A stretch of 32,534 bases of DNA from NCBI GenBank assembly GCA_902573175.1, contig CACGIS010000011.1:1-32534 (forward strand). The letters are read 5' to 3'. A model generated the notes under the pieces. That model was not told where the DNA came from. It searched no databases and saw only the letters and a program-made list of their open reading frames with translations. This document shows, piece by piece, positions 16,047-25,406 of this stretch. Numbering within the stretch: position 1 is the first letter of the stretch; each line of letters starts with the position of its first letter. The position numbers were made by a program, and so were the translations under genes. The stretch comes from Paracoccaceae bacterium (GTDB lineage Bacteria; Pseudomonadota; Alphaproteobacteria; Rhodobacterales; Rhodobacteraceae).

Positions 16047-18973
16047 TGGGTCTTATCCTGAATAGACCACTCCCCAAAACGGGATATCCCATCATAATCA
16101 GAAATATCTTCAACCTGAAACATAGCCCGCCTTGCGGTAAAGCCCTGGTCTGGATTGAGATATCTCTCAATCAATAAGTGGAATTTGCCACGGTGTTTTT
16201 CTAAAGATTCTTGATCAAATGGGGCAAAAACTGCCTTTTTATTATTAAGATCAATAAAAGAAGCGTTAGAAACACTCAAAGGTGCGATATCCGAAAAACC
16301 ACCATCTTCAATAATTAATGCAAGTAAAAAAAGCTGCTTATCAAAATGTAATTGGATATTTTTATTTGGCACAGTGCCTGTTTTATAGTCATAAATTATA
16401 GCTTTACCGTCCTGATTAATATCAACTCGGTCAACTTGCGCAGTGAGTTTAAAGCCCAGGTTTGGGATAATAATTTGCCCTTTCTTCTCTAATGCAATGG
16501 GCTTGCTCATAGTCCTCCTAATTGCTTCTTCCGAAACAAACCAGTCTGCTATTTTTTCAACTCTAGAAAACCAAAAGAGCTGTGCAGTAGGTGAAGCAAC
16601 TTTTTTTATTAGTTGCTCTTTTGTTAGATTTAACAAAAAGTTTTTTTGATCAAGCAATGAAGCGTCTTGTTGCCAATTCCTAACAAACTGCTCAAAAATT
16701 TTGTGTATTATAACCCCCCTTAATAGAGGATCAGCCGTTCGATGTAATGGCTTAAGAGGTTTTAATTTTAGGATATGTTTTGCATAGATAGCGTAAGGGT
16801 CTCGAATAAGAGTTTTTATCTCTGTTACAGATAGTTTTTTGGGCCGTGTGTCTTTTGGTGGTTTGGGAGAAGGCCGTTTTGCTGTTTTCGTTGGGGTAAA
16901 GTTTTTTGTTTCATAAGCCCAGTCTAGCCACTTTGTGCCACGACCTTTCATTTTTTCAACTGCCTCGGGACCATTATTTCCGGAAAGCCCACTTAATAGG
17001 TTCAAAAGTCTATTTAACCATCTGGATGGTATCGTTTCCGCTTCGTTATCCTTGGTACTTCTAGTTATTAAAACACTAGAGCTACAGACTGACTGTTGAT
17101 AATCGTGTGCTGATAGGCCTATTCTTCTCTCAGGAGAGAGCAATCCAGCCTCTTTTCGCATCTTTCTATTCAGCCATGGATCTATTGCAGCAGGAGCTGG
17201 CCAAGAGCCTTCATTCATACCGGCTAAAACCAAAACCTCGGCATTATGCGCTCGAGCTTCTAAAGTTCCCCAAATCATAATATTGGGATGAGTTGGGTTT
17301 ATTTCTGGTACATGTTCCTCGGCCAGTATTGAATTAAAGACCTCTGCATATCTTGATGCTGATATGGAACTAGCAGTTGGAGAGGCCTCCTTTATTTTTT
17401 CAATAATTTTAAAACAATGGCGGCCATTATTTTGTTTCCATAATCCACCAGAACTGTCTGTTTCATTTTGGTCTGGACCAGAAGCCAAGCTGTTGGCAAT
17501 CTCAATGTGTTTATCAAGAATTTCTTCAAAAAAATAGGAATCCTGCAACTTAAACATTTCTAAAATATTGCTAACCCAAGACGTCCACTTTGAGGCATAT
17601 GGATTCTTTACTTCCCGCAACCAAATAGAAATACTTTCTGCAGAAAATATACTGACATCGGCGGTTCTGAAGAATAGTTCGAGGCTTTGAACAAATACTA
17701 AATGATCGTTTCTAAATTCCCCGCCACTGTGAGTTAAAGGATGCTTCAATAAAGCGAACATTTTTGTTATCGTCACAGGTTCTGTAAAAAGAGAAACCAC
17801 TAAGCGTAGAAATCTACCCGAGGGTGTTAGCTGTAAAGGAACTCCAGCACTGTCATCAGGAATAATATCCCAATTAGATAGGAAGGCGGAAACCATTCTT
17901 GTCAGCTTTCGGTTTGGTGATATCAAAATCAGTTTTTGCTCTTCTTTCACGGCAGAAATTATTCTGAATGATATAGCCAGAGCCTCATCCCTAATGCTAT
18001 CAGCCTCAACCAGGCTTATTTTTTCTGTGATCTCTGAAACATTGCCCAATTTTGGGCCTTCTTCTAACCAGCAGTCCGTAACTGGTGCTGGCCTTAAAGA
18101 TAGACCAATTAAATTTTGTAATGGTATATTAGATTTTTCTTTTAGGTACCATTTTTGTAGTTTTTCTTGCCGCAGCCCTGAGGTAAAAAATGTTTTCAAA
18201 TTTCTATACTGTGGATGGTCTTCTGGCACGCCCACTTGTTCTTTTTCACCCCATAATTCTTTAGGTAAAGTAAAATCAAAACCTGGTAAAACTACTGCCC
18301 CATTAGGCAACTTAATAATTTCCTGTATTAATTTTCTTGTCGTTGCTCGTGAGCCGGATGAGCCAGCAATAAGTATAGGGTTTTGGGGCGGGCTCTTTGA
18401 CCAATAACTAGTAAGAGCACCTATAACTTGTCTTAACCAAGCCTCTTCATCTGGGTCAGTTTTCCGATTTTCAAGATATTTTTTTATGATATTCAAAAAA
18501 AGTTGGCTTCTTCTCCAATGGCCAGATAGGTCTGAAATATCGAGGTTTAAAATTTTCTCAACTGGTACAGCTTCCCCTTGAATTTCGTCAATTAAATCAG
18601 AAAGACTTTTTGTAAGTGCGTAGATAGACGATTGAGCAGCAATATCTGGCTGTGCTTCAACCAGTTTTTGAACTAATGCCATAAGTTCAAATTTATGAAC
18701 TAAAGAATAAGGAGGATTTGGTTTATAACTATCGGGAATAAGTTTGGATACTTCAGGCAAAGTTAAAATACGGGGATGGAGCATGGCCCCCAACTCAACT
18801 AGTTCTTCTGTTAACCTGTGACGCATTCTTGTTGAATTAACTATTACTTGTAAATTTGCTAAAACCTCAGGCTCAGATGTTGCAAAACGGTTCAATATTC
18901 CATTTGCAAGCTCTCGTGGAAAGTTTGCTCCAGGGCTGATGCCAAATATCCCAGAAATATCAGGAAAAATCAT
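16043..18973 (-). CDS. addB: Double-strand break repair protein AddB (alphaproteobacterial type)
   Basis: AddB is the partner of AddA, with an inactive helicase-like core and a C-terminal nuclease that cuts the other strand. The 976-residue product has the segment MIWGTLEARAHNAEVLVLAGMNEGSWP, typical of this family (positions about 17200-17280). The RecB-type nuclease domain has AQVDRVDINQDGKAIIYDYKTG with D862. No Walker A motif is visible at the N-terminus. No cysteines occur around the nuclease domain, so the iron-sulfur cluster known in Bacillus AddB seems absent. It is followed directly by addA (ATGA overlap) and preceded by tsaE after 51 bases. In related genomes I recall a kinase / nucleotidyltransferase pair between tsaE and addB; it is missing here. 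Confidence 0.93.
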   Translation of the reverse strand: MIFPDISGIFGISPGANFPRELANGILNRFATSEPEVLANLQVIVNSTRMRHRLTEELVELGAMLHPRILTLPEVSKLIPDSYKPNPPYSLVHKFELMALVQKLVEAQPDIAAQSSIYALTKSLSDLIDEIQGEAVPVEKILNLDISDLSGHWRRSQLFLNIIKKYLENRKTDPDEEAWLRQVIGALTSYWSKSPPQNPILIAGSSGSRATTRKLIQEIIKLPNGAVVLPGFDFTLPKELWGEKEQVGVPEDHPQYRNLKTFFTSGLRQEKLQKWYLKEKSNIPLQNLIGLSLRPAPVTDCWLEEGPKLGNVSEITEKISLVEADSIRDEALAISFRIISAVKEEQKLILISPNRKLTRMVSAFLSNWDIIPDDSAGVPLQLTPSGRFLRLVVSLFTEPVTITKMFALLKHPLTHSGGEFRNDHLVFVQSLELFFRTADVSIFSAESISIWLREVKNPYASKWTSWVSNILEMFKLQDSYFFEEILDKHIEIANSLASGPDQNETDSSGGLWKQNNGRHCFKIIEKIKEASPTASSISASRYAEVFNSILAEEHVPEINPTHPNIMIWGTLEARAHNAEVLVLAGMNEGSWPAPAAIDPWLNRKMRKEAGLLSPERRIGLSAHDYQQSVCSSSVLITRSTKDNEAETIPSRWLNRLLNLLSGLSGNNGPEAVEKMKGRGTKWLDWAYETKNFTPTKTAKRPSPKPPKDTRPKKLSVTEIKTLIRDPYAIYAKHILKLKPLKPLHRTADPLLRGVIIHKIFEQFVRNWQQDASLLDQKNFLLNLTKEQLIKKVASPTAQLFWFSRVEKIADWFVSEEAIRRTMSKPIALEKKGQIIIPNLGFKLTAQVDRVDINQDGKAIIYDYKTGTVPNKNIQLHFDKQLFLLALIIEDGGFSDIAPLSVSNASFIDLNNKKAVFAPFDQESLEKHRGKFHLLIERYLNPDQGFTARRAMFQVEDISDYDGISRFGEWSIQDKTQ

Positions 18974-19024
18974 CTATAAGCCTTTTTACATAAAGGTTTT
19001 CTAAAAAATAAATTAATAAAGATT

Positions 19025-19489
19025 TTATTTCTGTAAGGTCTTCTCAATACGCGCCTCCCATACGCAAGAGCTAGTTGAAAAAATTAATTCTCGTTTATCA
19101 TTTTCAAGAATAACTAATTCAATCGTAAGTGCATCTTGTGGTTCAAGATAACCAAGTCGATCTGGCCATTCTATAAGAACAATATCATTACCAAACGCAT
19201 CAATTAAGCCTAATTCAAAAATCTCGCTCTGATCACTTAATCGGTACAGATCAGCATGCCAAATAGAGCCAGCTAAAGTGTCATAAGTTTGTACTAGGGT
19301 AAATGTTGGAGATGGAACTTCTTCTACTTTATCCATTGCGGCTTGTATTAGGGACCTCGCAAAGTGACTTTTACCTGCTCCAATTTCCCCTTTCAATAAT
19401 ACTATATCACCATTTTGCAAACTTTCTCTTATTCTTAAAGCAAGCGCTTTGGTTTCGAGGGGTCCATTTGATATAAGTGTTTTTTTCAT
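19025..19489 (-). CDS. tsaE: tRNA threonylcarbamoyladenosine biosynthesis ATPase TsaE
   Basis: TsaE is the small ATPase that supports TsaB-TsaD in making the t6A modification at position 37 of ANN-decoding tRNAs. The 154-residue sequence has Walker A KGEIGAGKSHFAR and the family motifs VPSPTFTLVQTY, HADLYRL and LIEWPDRLGYL. Length is typical. Its partner gene tsaD lies in the same window at 25403-26500, in a different operon. Upstream is regB on the same strand with a 78-base gap; downstream is addB after 51 bases. Confidence 0.95.
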   Translation of the reverse strand: MKKTLISNGPLETKALALRIRESLQNGDIVLLKGEIGAGKSHFARSLIQAAMDKVEEVPSPTFTLVQTYDTLAGSIWHADLYRLSDQSEIFELGLIDAFGNDIVLIEWPDRLGYLEPQDALTIELVILENDKRELIFSTSSCVWEARIEKTLQK

Positions 19490-19567
19490 AAAACTGTACT
19501 ACAAAATAAGATAATTGCTTTGGTGATATTGCCGACAAAGCAATAGGCAAAAAGGTTCAAAAAAAAC

Positions 19568-20944
19568 TTATATAGAAAAATTTTGATTTTCACCAAAAAG
19601 GTTTGAAGTTATCTCGACTTTTTTTCTTGGCCAATAAATGTCAACGATAGCCCCAGACGGCGCACTTTGCGATTGGCTAGATTTTTGATTTTTATGTCCG
19701 TTGGAAAAACTTATATTTGCGCCTGTTCTCTCAAGCAGTGTTTTGGCAATAAACAAGCCCAGCCCCATACCTTCATATCCTTGTCTGTTTTCTTTTCCTA
19801 TTTTGGCTCCTAGGAACGGATCGCCCAGTCTTCCCAAAAGATTTGGAGGATAACCATAACCATCATCAGAAATAGTAATTTTAATTGACTCTTTGGTCCA
19901 AGAGCTTTCTACCCAAACTTTTGACGTTGCAAAGTCAACAGCGTTTTGAATCATATTTCTCAGCCCATGGATTATTTCTGGCCTTCGAATTATATACGGT
20001 TCATCTATTCCGCCCTTATGGCCATCTGATATTTTTGTCTCAATTGCTACTCCTCGATTTGAATGCGGTTCTGCTGCTTCTCTAATTATTTCGGCAAGTA
20101 AAGCTTGATGCATTTGTAAGTCGTCTTTCCCAGCGCTACCCATATTATTTAGGATATTTCCGCAGCGATCAGCCTGATCGCGAATTAACAATGCATCATT
20201 AAGAAGTTCTGGAAAATTTTTAAGCTCCTCTATCAGTTCTGAGCTTGTTAGTTTTATCGTTGCTAGTGGGGTTCCTAGCTCGTGGGCTGCCGCTGCTACA
20301 ACTCCACCCAGATCAGTTAACTTTTGCTCTCTAGATAGTGCTGTTTGTGTAGCGAATAGAGCATCACTCATTGTGTTTAGTTCCGACGTAACTCGGGTTG
20401 AATAAAAAGCCAAAAATACAATTCCAGTACTTATTGCAATCCAATTTCCAAATAAGAAAATATCGGGAATAGTTAAAGTTTTTCCAGATAAACTTTCTAA
20501 AGGTACATAAAAATGTGACAGGAGAGTTACAATGAAAACGGCTGCCGACCCTATAATGAAAGTGGATCTTTTTTTTAGGGCTGCGGCAGAAACAACAACA
20601 GGGGCTATGAGGAGAAAAGAAAAAGGGTTGTTTAATCCACCAGTTAAAAAAAGCAGAAAAGCTAATTGAAACAGGTCAAACAAAATCATGAATACATTTT
20701 CCAACTCGCTTAACCTTTTGCTTTCTGGGAACAAAAGGCTTGCTACGATATTTGCTAATGCAGACAGGCCCACAGCAAAAAAACAAAGACTAAGGTTTAA
20801 AGACAATTCGAAATATTGGAAAGCGGTAACAATCGCAGCTAACTGGCCACTAATTGCAACCCACCTGATAAAAATCATGGTGCGAAGTCTTATCCATTCC
20901 CCTCGTTTGCTTTCTGGGAAAAGGTCTTGATTTGACTCAATCAT
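19568..20944 (-). CDS. regB: Redox-sensing histidine kinase RegB/PrrB/ActS
   Basis: This is a membrane histidine kinase that controls photosynthesis, respiration and carbon or nitrogen fixation genes with redox state in alphaproteobacteria. The 458-residue protein has about six N-terminal membrane spans (residues 25-185). The quinone-sensing heptapeptide GGLNNPF is at 102-108. The phosphorylated histidine is H221 in AAAAHELGTPLATI, and the redox-active cysteine is C261 in DQADRCGNIL. The ATPase part shows the N box NMIQNAVDFA and G boxes DDGYGYP and GMGLGLFIAK. It is divergent from senC-regA, the classical arrangement. Its ribosome site (GGTAAGG) overlaps one arm of the intergenic inverted repeat. 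Sensor residues are all present, so it should be functional. Confidence 0.96.
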   Translation of the reverse strand: MIESNQDLFPESKRGEWIRLRTMIFIRWVAISGQLAAIVTAFQYFELSLNLSLCFFAVGLSALANIVASLLFPESKRLSELENVFMILFDLFQLAFLLFLTGGLNNPFSFLLIAPVVVSAAALKKRSTFIIGSAAVFIVTLLSHFYVPLESLSGKTLTIPDIFLFGNWIAISTGIVFLAFYSTRVTSELNTMSDALFATQTALSREQKLTDLGGVVAAAAHELGTPLATIKLTSSELIEELKNFPELLNDALLIRDQADRCGNILNNMGSAGKDDLQMHQALLAEIIREAAEPHSNRGVAIETKISDGHKGGIDEPYIIRRPEIIHGLRNMIQNAVDFATSKVWVESSWTKESIKITISDDGYGYPPNLLGRLGDPFLGAKIGKENRQGYEGMGLGLFIAKTLLERTGANISFSNGHKNQKSSQSQSAPSGAIVDIYWPRKKVEITSNLFGENQNFSI

Positions 20945-20952
20945 AATCGCCT

Positions 20953-20982
20953 TACCTTATTTCATTTAATCATATTAAGGTA
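20953..20982. repeat. Inverted repeat between regB and senC
   Basis: TACCTTA at 20953-20959 and TAAGGTA at 20976-20982 form a perfect 7-base inverted repeat with a 16-base spacer, inside the 85-base gap between the divergent regB and senC starts. The left arm also reads as the regB ribosome site on the minus strand. The right arm touches a TATACT (20981-20986), a possible -10 box for senC. It could be a shared operator, or chance. Confidence 0.35.
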
Positions 20983-21029
20983 TACTTAGTACAACTAAAT
21001 TAGTGCTTCACCGTACAAAGGGAATTTAA

Positions 21030-21671
21030 ATGTCGCGATCACTGGGTTTGTTAATTAGCCTCTTCGCTTTGATCCTGCTTTTGCTGAGCTTATTTGTTTT
21101 TTGGATTTTTACATCCGGCCAAATCAATTTTGCAAAGGGTGTTGATCCATTTGCAAAGTGTAGAATGAGCAAGGCCTTGGGTAATACAAATATAGGCGGT
21201 GAATTTGAGCTAATAAATCAGGATGGTCAGATCGTTACAGAAAAAGATATTTTTAAAGAGCCAACCATTTTATATTTTGGTTATACTTTTTGCCCAGACA
21301 TATGCCCCTTGGATGTATATCGAAATGCTGAGGCAGTAGATCTGCTGGATAATAATAAAATTTCAGTAACCCCTGTTTTTGTGAGCATTGATCCTGAACG
21401 AGACACACCAGAGGTGATTGGTGATTTTGTGAAGTATCATCACCCAAAAATGATAGGCTTAACGGGAAGCAAAGATCAAATCGACCACGTTTCAAAAGTA
21501 TATAAAACATATTACAAAGCACAAAATTCAAGCGATGATTTGTATTTAGTTGATCATTCGACTCTGACTTATCTAATTCTGCCTGAATATGGCTTTGTTG
21601 AGTTTTTTAGGCGAGATAAATCAGCTGATGAAATTGCGAATATTACTGCCTGCTTTATAGAGAATAGTTAA
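21030..21671 (+). CDS. senC: SCO1/SenC family copper chaperone
   Basis: SenC/PrrC proteins deliver copper to the CuA or CuB site of cytochrome oxidases and modulate RegB signalling in Rhodobacter. The 213-residue product is anchored by one N-terminal span (about residues 7-28) and faces the periplasm. The copper ligands are C88 and C92 (FCPDICP) and H176 (LVDHST). The thioredoxin-like fold marks FVSIDPERDTP and GLTGSKDQI are present. A GGGA ribosome site precedes the ATG. It lies between divergent regB and downstream regA (49-base gap), as in Rhodobacter, and is likely transcribed with regA. Confidence 0.95.
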   Translation: MSRSLGLLISLFALILLLLSLFVFWIFTSGQINFAKGVDPFAKCRMSKALGNTNIGGEFELINQDGQIVTEKDIFKEPTILYFGYTFCPDICPLDVYRNAEAVDLLDNNKISVTPVFVSIDPERDTPEVIGDFVKYHHPKMIGLTGSKDQIDHVSKVYKTYYKAQNSSDDLYLVDHSTLTYLILPEYGFVEFFRRDKSADEIANITACFIENS

Positions 21672-21720
21672 ATACAAAATTTGACCATAACTTAATGCCG
21701 CACTAAATAAACGGAATCGA

Positions 21721-22290
21721 ATGGAGTTGGTCGACTTGCTTGAAAGAAAAACGGAAGAAATTGGCGCAGATAAAACGTTGTTATTGGTTGACGACGATGA
21801 GCCGTTTTTGCGTAGATTAACGAAAGCTATGGAGAAACGAGGCTTTAAAGTTGAGTCTGCTGGTTCAGTTGCGGCTGGTAGAGCAATAGCTACTGCTCGA
21901 CCACCAGCTTATGCTGTCGTGGATTTGCGACTAACAGATGGTAACGGGTTAGATGTCGTGGAGGTTTTAAACGATAAGCGCCCAGATTGCCGTGTTGTTG
22001 TTTTGACAGGTTATGGAGCTATAGCGACTGCAGTCGCTGCGGTAAAAATTGGCGCGACTGACTATTTATCGAAGCCTGCGGATGCATCAGATATAATGAA
22101 TGCTCTTCTTGCTTCTGGCGATGATCTACCCCCACCTCCAGAAAATCCAATGAGTGCCGATAGAGTAAGGTGGGAACATATTCAGCGAGTTTATGAACTA
22201 TGCGATAGGAATGTAAGTGAGACTGCCCGACGTCTTAATATGCATCGAAGAACCCTTCAGAGAATTCTAGCAAAACGAAGCCCTAAATAA
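21721..22290 (+). CDS. regA: Redox response regulator RegA/PrrA/ActR
   Basis: RegA is the DNA-binding response regulator paired with RegB. The 189-residue protein has a receiver domain with the acidic pocket LLVDDDEP and phosphoacceptor D68 in AVVDLRLTDGNG, plus the conserved lysine in YLSKPADA. A short proline linker (DLPPPPENP) leads to a Fis-type helix-turn-helix, NVSETARRLNMHRRTLQRIL, followed by a basic tail. The linker and HTH are the hallmarks of this family. It follows senC after 49 bases. Its last 8 bases overlap the convergent HD-domain gene. The hvrA gene that follows regA in Rhodobacter capsulatus is not here. Confidence 0.97.
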   Translation: MELVDLLERKTEEIGADKTLLLVDDDEPFLRRLTKAMEKRGFKVESAGSVAAGRAIATARPPAYAVVDLRLTDGNGLDVVEVLNDKRPDCRVVVLTGYGAIATAVAAVKIGATDYLSKPADASDIMNALLASGDDLPPPPENPMSADRVRWEHIQRVYELCDRNVSETARRLNMHRRTLQRILAKRSPK

Positions 22291-22867
22291 TTAATTCGTT
22301 GAATCTTGAAATATAGTTTTCTCGAACCTCAATCGGTGGGCGCAGTCGAATAGAAAACCCGTCTATTTCTTTAGTGTCTACAGCTCCAAATAATTTGTCT
22401 GCCTCATTTTTTGAAAAGCCAGCGATTTGAATGGCTTCGATCCACGCGCTAATTTTATCTGCTTTTTTAATTTGCTTTTTAATTTTGTCCGGTATTTTTG
22501 TGGGAAGCCCAAACCTAAGGTTAATTGCAGAACTTAAACGATTTTCTAAAGACTGATAGCCACTACCAATAGCTGATTTTACTGGTGAAATCATATCCCC
22601 AATTACATATTCTGGTGCATCGTGAAGAAGTGCCGCCAAGCACCATTTTTTTTCAGGGTTTTTAAAAGATTTAGAATAAATCTGTTCCACTAAGAGCGAA
22701 TGTTCCGCAACACTGTATGGAAAATTTCCATTCGTTTGCCCATTCCACCTGGCAACGAAAGATAAACCATGCGCTATATCCTCAACTTCAATATCGAGAG
22801 GGGTAGGGTCTAAAAGATCAAGCCTGCGTCCTGAAAGCATTCTTTGCCAAGCGCGATTTTTCTTCAT
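22283..22867 (-). CDS. HD-domain hydrolase, YfbR-like
   Basis: The 194-residue product has an HD phosphohydrolase domain: H56 in SVAEHSLLV, then the H82-D83 pair in ALLHDAPEYVIGDMISPVK, the arrangement of YfbR-type 5'-deoxynucleotidases. The N-terminal RAWQRMLSGRRLDLLDP is typical of the alphaproteobacterial subgroup. A likely role is dephosphorylation of deoxynucleoside monophosphates, but substrate range is not readable here. It is convergent with regA (8-base overlap) and divergent from ahcY. Transcription should start in the roughly 145-base region before ahcY. Confidence 0.85.
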   Translation of the reverse strand: MKKNRAWQRMLSGRRLDLLDPTPLDIEVEDIAHGLSFVARWNGQTNGNFPYSVAEHSLLVEQIYSKSFKNPEKKWCLAALLHDAPEYVIGDMISPVKSAIGSGYQSLENRLSSAINLRFGLPTKIPDKIKKQIKKADKISAWIEAIQIAGFSKNEADKLFGAVDTKEIDGFSIRLRPPIEVRENYISRFNELII

Positions 22868-23014
22868 TAGTCAGTGAGCTCTCTGTTTAGTTTAAAATTT
22901 GAATTTGCGAACTATATTACCCTTAGAGATAGTAAAAGTCATATCTACATTTATCTGATTGAACCATTTTTTATTTACTGTTAGGCAACTATGAAATTTG
23001 ATGAGGAAAAAAAT

Positions 23015-24403
23015 ATGAGCCAGCAATATATCGTAAAAGACATTTCTTTATCTGATTTTGGTCGCAAGGAATTAAGTATAGCTGAAACAGAAATGCCTGG
23101 ATTGATGGCGCTGCGCTCGGAATATGGAGAAAGCAAACCTTTAAAAGGTGCGCGTATCGTCGGTTCACTTCACATGACTATTCAAACAGCAGTTTTAATT
23201 GAAACACTTGTGGCATTAGGCGCAGATGTGCGTTGGGCTTCCTGCAACATTTTCTCCACCCAAGACCATGCAGCCGCAGCAATTGCCGCAGCAAATATTC
23301 CTGTGTTTGCTATTAAGGGTCAGTCTTTAGAAGAGCATTGGGATTACTTAGATAAATCTTTTATGTTTCCTGATGGACCAAATATGATTTTAGATGATGG
23401 GGGTGACGCAACTTTGTATGTGCTTCTTGGTGCGCGCGCTGAAGCAGGTGAAGACATCATTCCAGTTCCCCAATCAGAGGAAGAAGAGGTCATAAAGGTG
23501 CAAATTAAAAAACGCATGAAACAATCTCCTGGGTGGTTTACGAAAACGCGTGATGCCATCAAAGGTGTTTCTGAAGAAACAACAACTGGTGTTCACCGTC
23601 TTTACGAATTGGTTAAAAATGGTCAACTTCCTTTTCCAGCTATTAACGTTAATGACTCTGTGACTAAGTCAAAGTTTGACAACAAGTATGGTTGTAAAGA
23701 ATCTTTAGTGGATGGTATCCGTCGTGCAACAGATACAATGATGGCAGGTAAGACGGCCGTCGTATGTGGATACGGCGACGTTGGAAAAGGGTCTGCCGCA
23801 TCTCTTCGTGGCGCCGGCGCGCGCGTTAAGGTGACAGAGGTTGATCCAATTTGCGCTCTACAGGCCGCCATGGATGGTTTTGAAGTTGTAACTTTAGAGG
23901 ATACTTTAGAAAGCGCTGATATTTTTATTACAACAACAGGTAATAAAGATGTCATTAGAATAGAACATATGCGTGAAATGAAAGACATGGCAATCGTTGG
24001 CAATATTGGTCACTTTGACAACGAAATTCAAGTTGCCCATCTTAAAAATCACAAGTGGACGAATATTAAAGATCAAGTAGATATGATCGAAATGCCATCT
24101 GGAAATCGATTGATATTACTTTCAGAGGGCCGTTTACTAAATCTTGGAAATGCAACGGGTCATCCATCTTTTGTGATGTCAGCTTCATTTACAAATCAAG
24201 TTCTTGCGCAGATTGAGCTTTGGAAAAAGGGCGGCGAGTATAAAAACGATGTTTATATTCTACCCAAGCATTTAGATGAAAAGGTTGCCCGACTGCATTT
24301 GGAGCGTATTGGTGTGAAATTGACAAAATTAGCTACAGATCAGGCAAAGTATATTGGCGTAACACCCGAGGGGCCTTTTAAACCAGAACACTATCGTTAT
24401 TGA
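23015..24403 (+). CDS. ahcY: Adenosylhomocysteinase (S-adenosylhomocysteine hydrolase)
   Basis: AhcY splits S-adenosylhomocysteine into adenosine and homocysteine, keeping methylation reactions running. The 462-residue product has the family stretches [16 protein letters not shown] and [15 protein letters not shown], and the NAD-binding [15 protein letters not shown]. The C-terminus KPEHYRY is the conserved end. The start is placed at ATG 23015: GAGGA at 23003-23007 sits 7 bases ahead, and MSQQYIVKD is the usual beginning. The in-frame ATG 22991 would add eight residues and lacks a ribosome site. Proximity to regBA is typical of Rhodobacter relatives, where the regulator gene hvrB lies next to ahcY; hvrB is not seen here. 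Confidence 0.97.
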   Translation: MSQQYIVKDISLSDFGRKELSIAETEMPGLMALRSEYGESKPLKGARIVGSLHMTIQTAVLIETLVALGADVRWASCNIFSTQDHAAAAIAAANIPVFAIKGQSLEEHWDYLDKSFMFPDGPNMILDDGGDATLYVLLGARAEAGEDIIPVPQSEEEEVIKVQIKKRMKQSPGWFTKTRDAIKGVSEETTTGVHRLYELVKNGQLPFPAINVNDSVTKSKFDNKYGCKESLVDGIRRATDTMMAGKTAVVCGYGDVGKGSAASLRGAGARVKVTEVDPICALQAAMDGFEVVTLEDTLESADIFITTTGNKDVIRIEHMREMKDMAIVGNIGHFDNEIQVAHLKNHKWTNIKDQVDMIEMPSGNRLILLSEGRLLNLGNATGHPSFVMSASFTNQVLAQIELWKKGGEYKNDVYILPKHLDEKVARLHLERIGVKLTKLATDQAKYIGVTPEGPFKPEHYRY

Positions 24404-24455
24404 GATTCTGAGGGCGCACTGCTGCAGGATTGAAAATGTAGCGGGTCCTCAAGCT

Positions 24456-25406
24456 TTATTCTTCTTTGGTTGGCCTGCTTAATAGAGAGTTAATTACCTC
24501 TTCAGTGGAAGCCGAACCTTCAACTAAAGCGCTGACAGAAGAGGTTATGGGCATTTCTAGGCCTAGAGACCTTGCTTTTTGGCTTACTGCAAATGCAGTG
24601 GCAACGCCTTCTACGGTTGTGTTTTTATTGAAAGGTTTTTGGCAACCAAGCGATACGCCGAAAACAAAATTACGAGACTTTTCTGAATTACAAGTAAGGC
24701 TTAAATCCCCTAAACCTGACAAACCTGCCAGTGTTTTTTCTTTAGCTTCGTGTGCTTTCGCAAAAGCAATCATTTCTGAAAAACCACGTGTCATCAGTGC
24801 TGCTCTTGCACTATCACCTTGCTTGGCGCCGATTGCTATACCACATGCTATAGCAATTATATTCTTTAGTGCGCCGCCAAGTTCTACACCTACAACATCT
24901 GATGTTCGGTAAAGTCTAAAGTTGTGCATTGAAATATCTGATTGTAATTTTCTCAAAAAGCCAGGCTCAGCTGAAGCTAAAACTAAGGCGGTTGGCATAC
25001 CTTTGGAAATATCAACTGCAAAGCTTGGGCCAGACATTACGGCAACTTTTGAAGAGTGCTCACTTAAAATTTCTGATGGTCTTAGCCCGGTTTCTTGATC
25101 CACACCTTTACAACAAGCAATTAGCGGTCTGTCAGTTAAAAACGATTTATTCTTTTTGCAAAAAGAGGCTAAATTTTGCGTTGGCACTGCTAGGAATAAA
25201 TATTCGTTTTTTTCATTTTTTTCTAACGAACTTACGATATCAATTTCCGCAGGTAATTTTATGTTACCGAGCTTCCTGGGAACCCTTGTGGCGCATAATT
25301 CTTTAAAGTTAGTTGGTGAAAAAAGCTTAATCGAGTGCCCACCCTTAGCGAAAACTGATGCTATTGCAGAGCCAAACGCACCCGCGCCAGCAATAGATAT
25401 TTTCAT
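24456..25406 (-). CDS. gpsA: Glycerol-3-phosphate dehydrogenase [NAD(P)+]
   Basis: GpsA makes sn-glycerol-3-phosphate for phospholipid synthesis. The 316-residue protein opens with the nucleotide-binding MKISIAGAGAFGSAIA. The catalytic lysine is K181 in ELGGALKNIIAIACGI, and the family marks MSGPSFAVDI and AGLSGLGDLSLTC are present. Its ATG overlaps the end of tsaD (ATGA, 4 bases), so it is cotranslated with the t6A gene. It converges with ahcY across 52 bases. Length is slightly short but complete. Confidence 0.95.
   Translation of the reverse strand: MKISIAGAGAFGSAIASVFAKGGHSIKLFSPTNFKELCATRVPRKLGNIKLPAEIDIVSSLEKNEKNEYLFLAVPTQNLASFCKKNKSFLTDRPLIACCKGVDQETGLRPSEILSEHSSKVAVMSGPSFAVDISKGMPTALVLASAEPGFLRKLQSDISMHNFRLYRTSDVVGVELGGALKNIIAIACGIAIGAKQGDSARAALMTRGFSEMIAFAKAHEAKEKTLAGLSGLGDLSLTCNSEKSRNFVFGVSLGCQKPFNKNTTVEGVATAFAVSQKARSLGLEMPITSSVSALVEGSASTEEVINSLLSRPTKEE

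Noticed and set aside
22868-23014. Possible SAH or SAM riboswitch before ahcY
   Set aside because: I looked for the conserved SAH aptamer core and SAM-II/SAM-V signatures and found none in the 147-base leader.
24404-24455. Terminator between ahcY and gpsA
   Set aside because: A TGAGG...CCTCA pairing is possible, but the loop is over 30 bases and no T-run follows.
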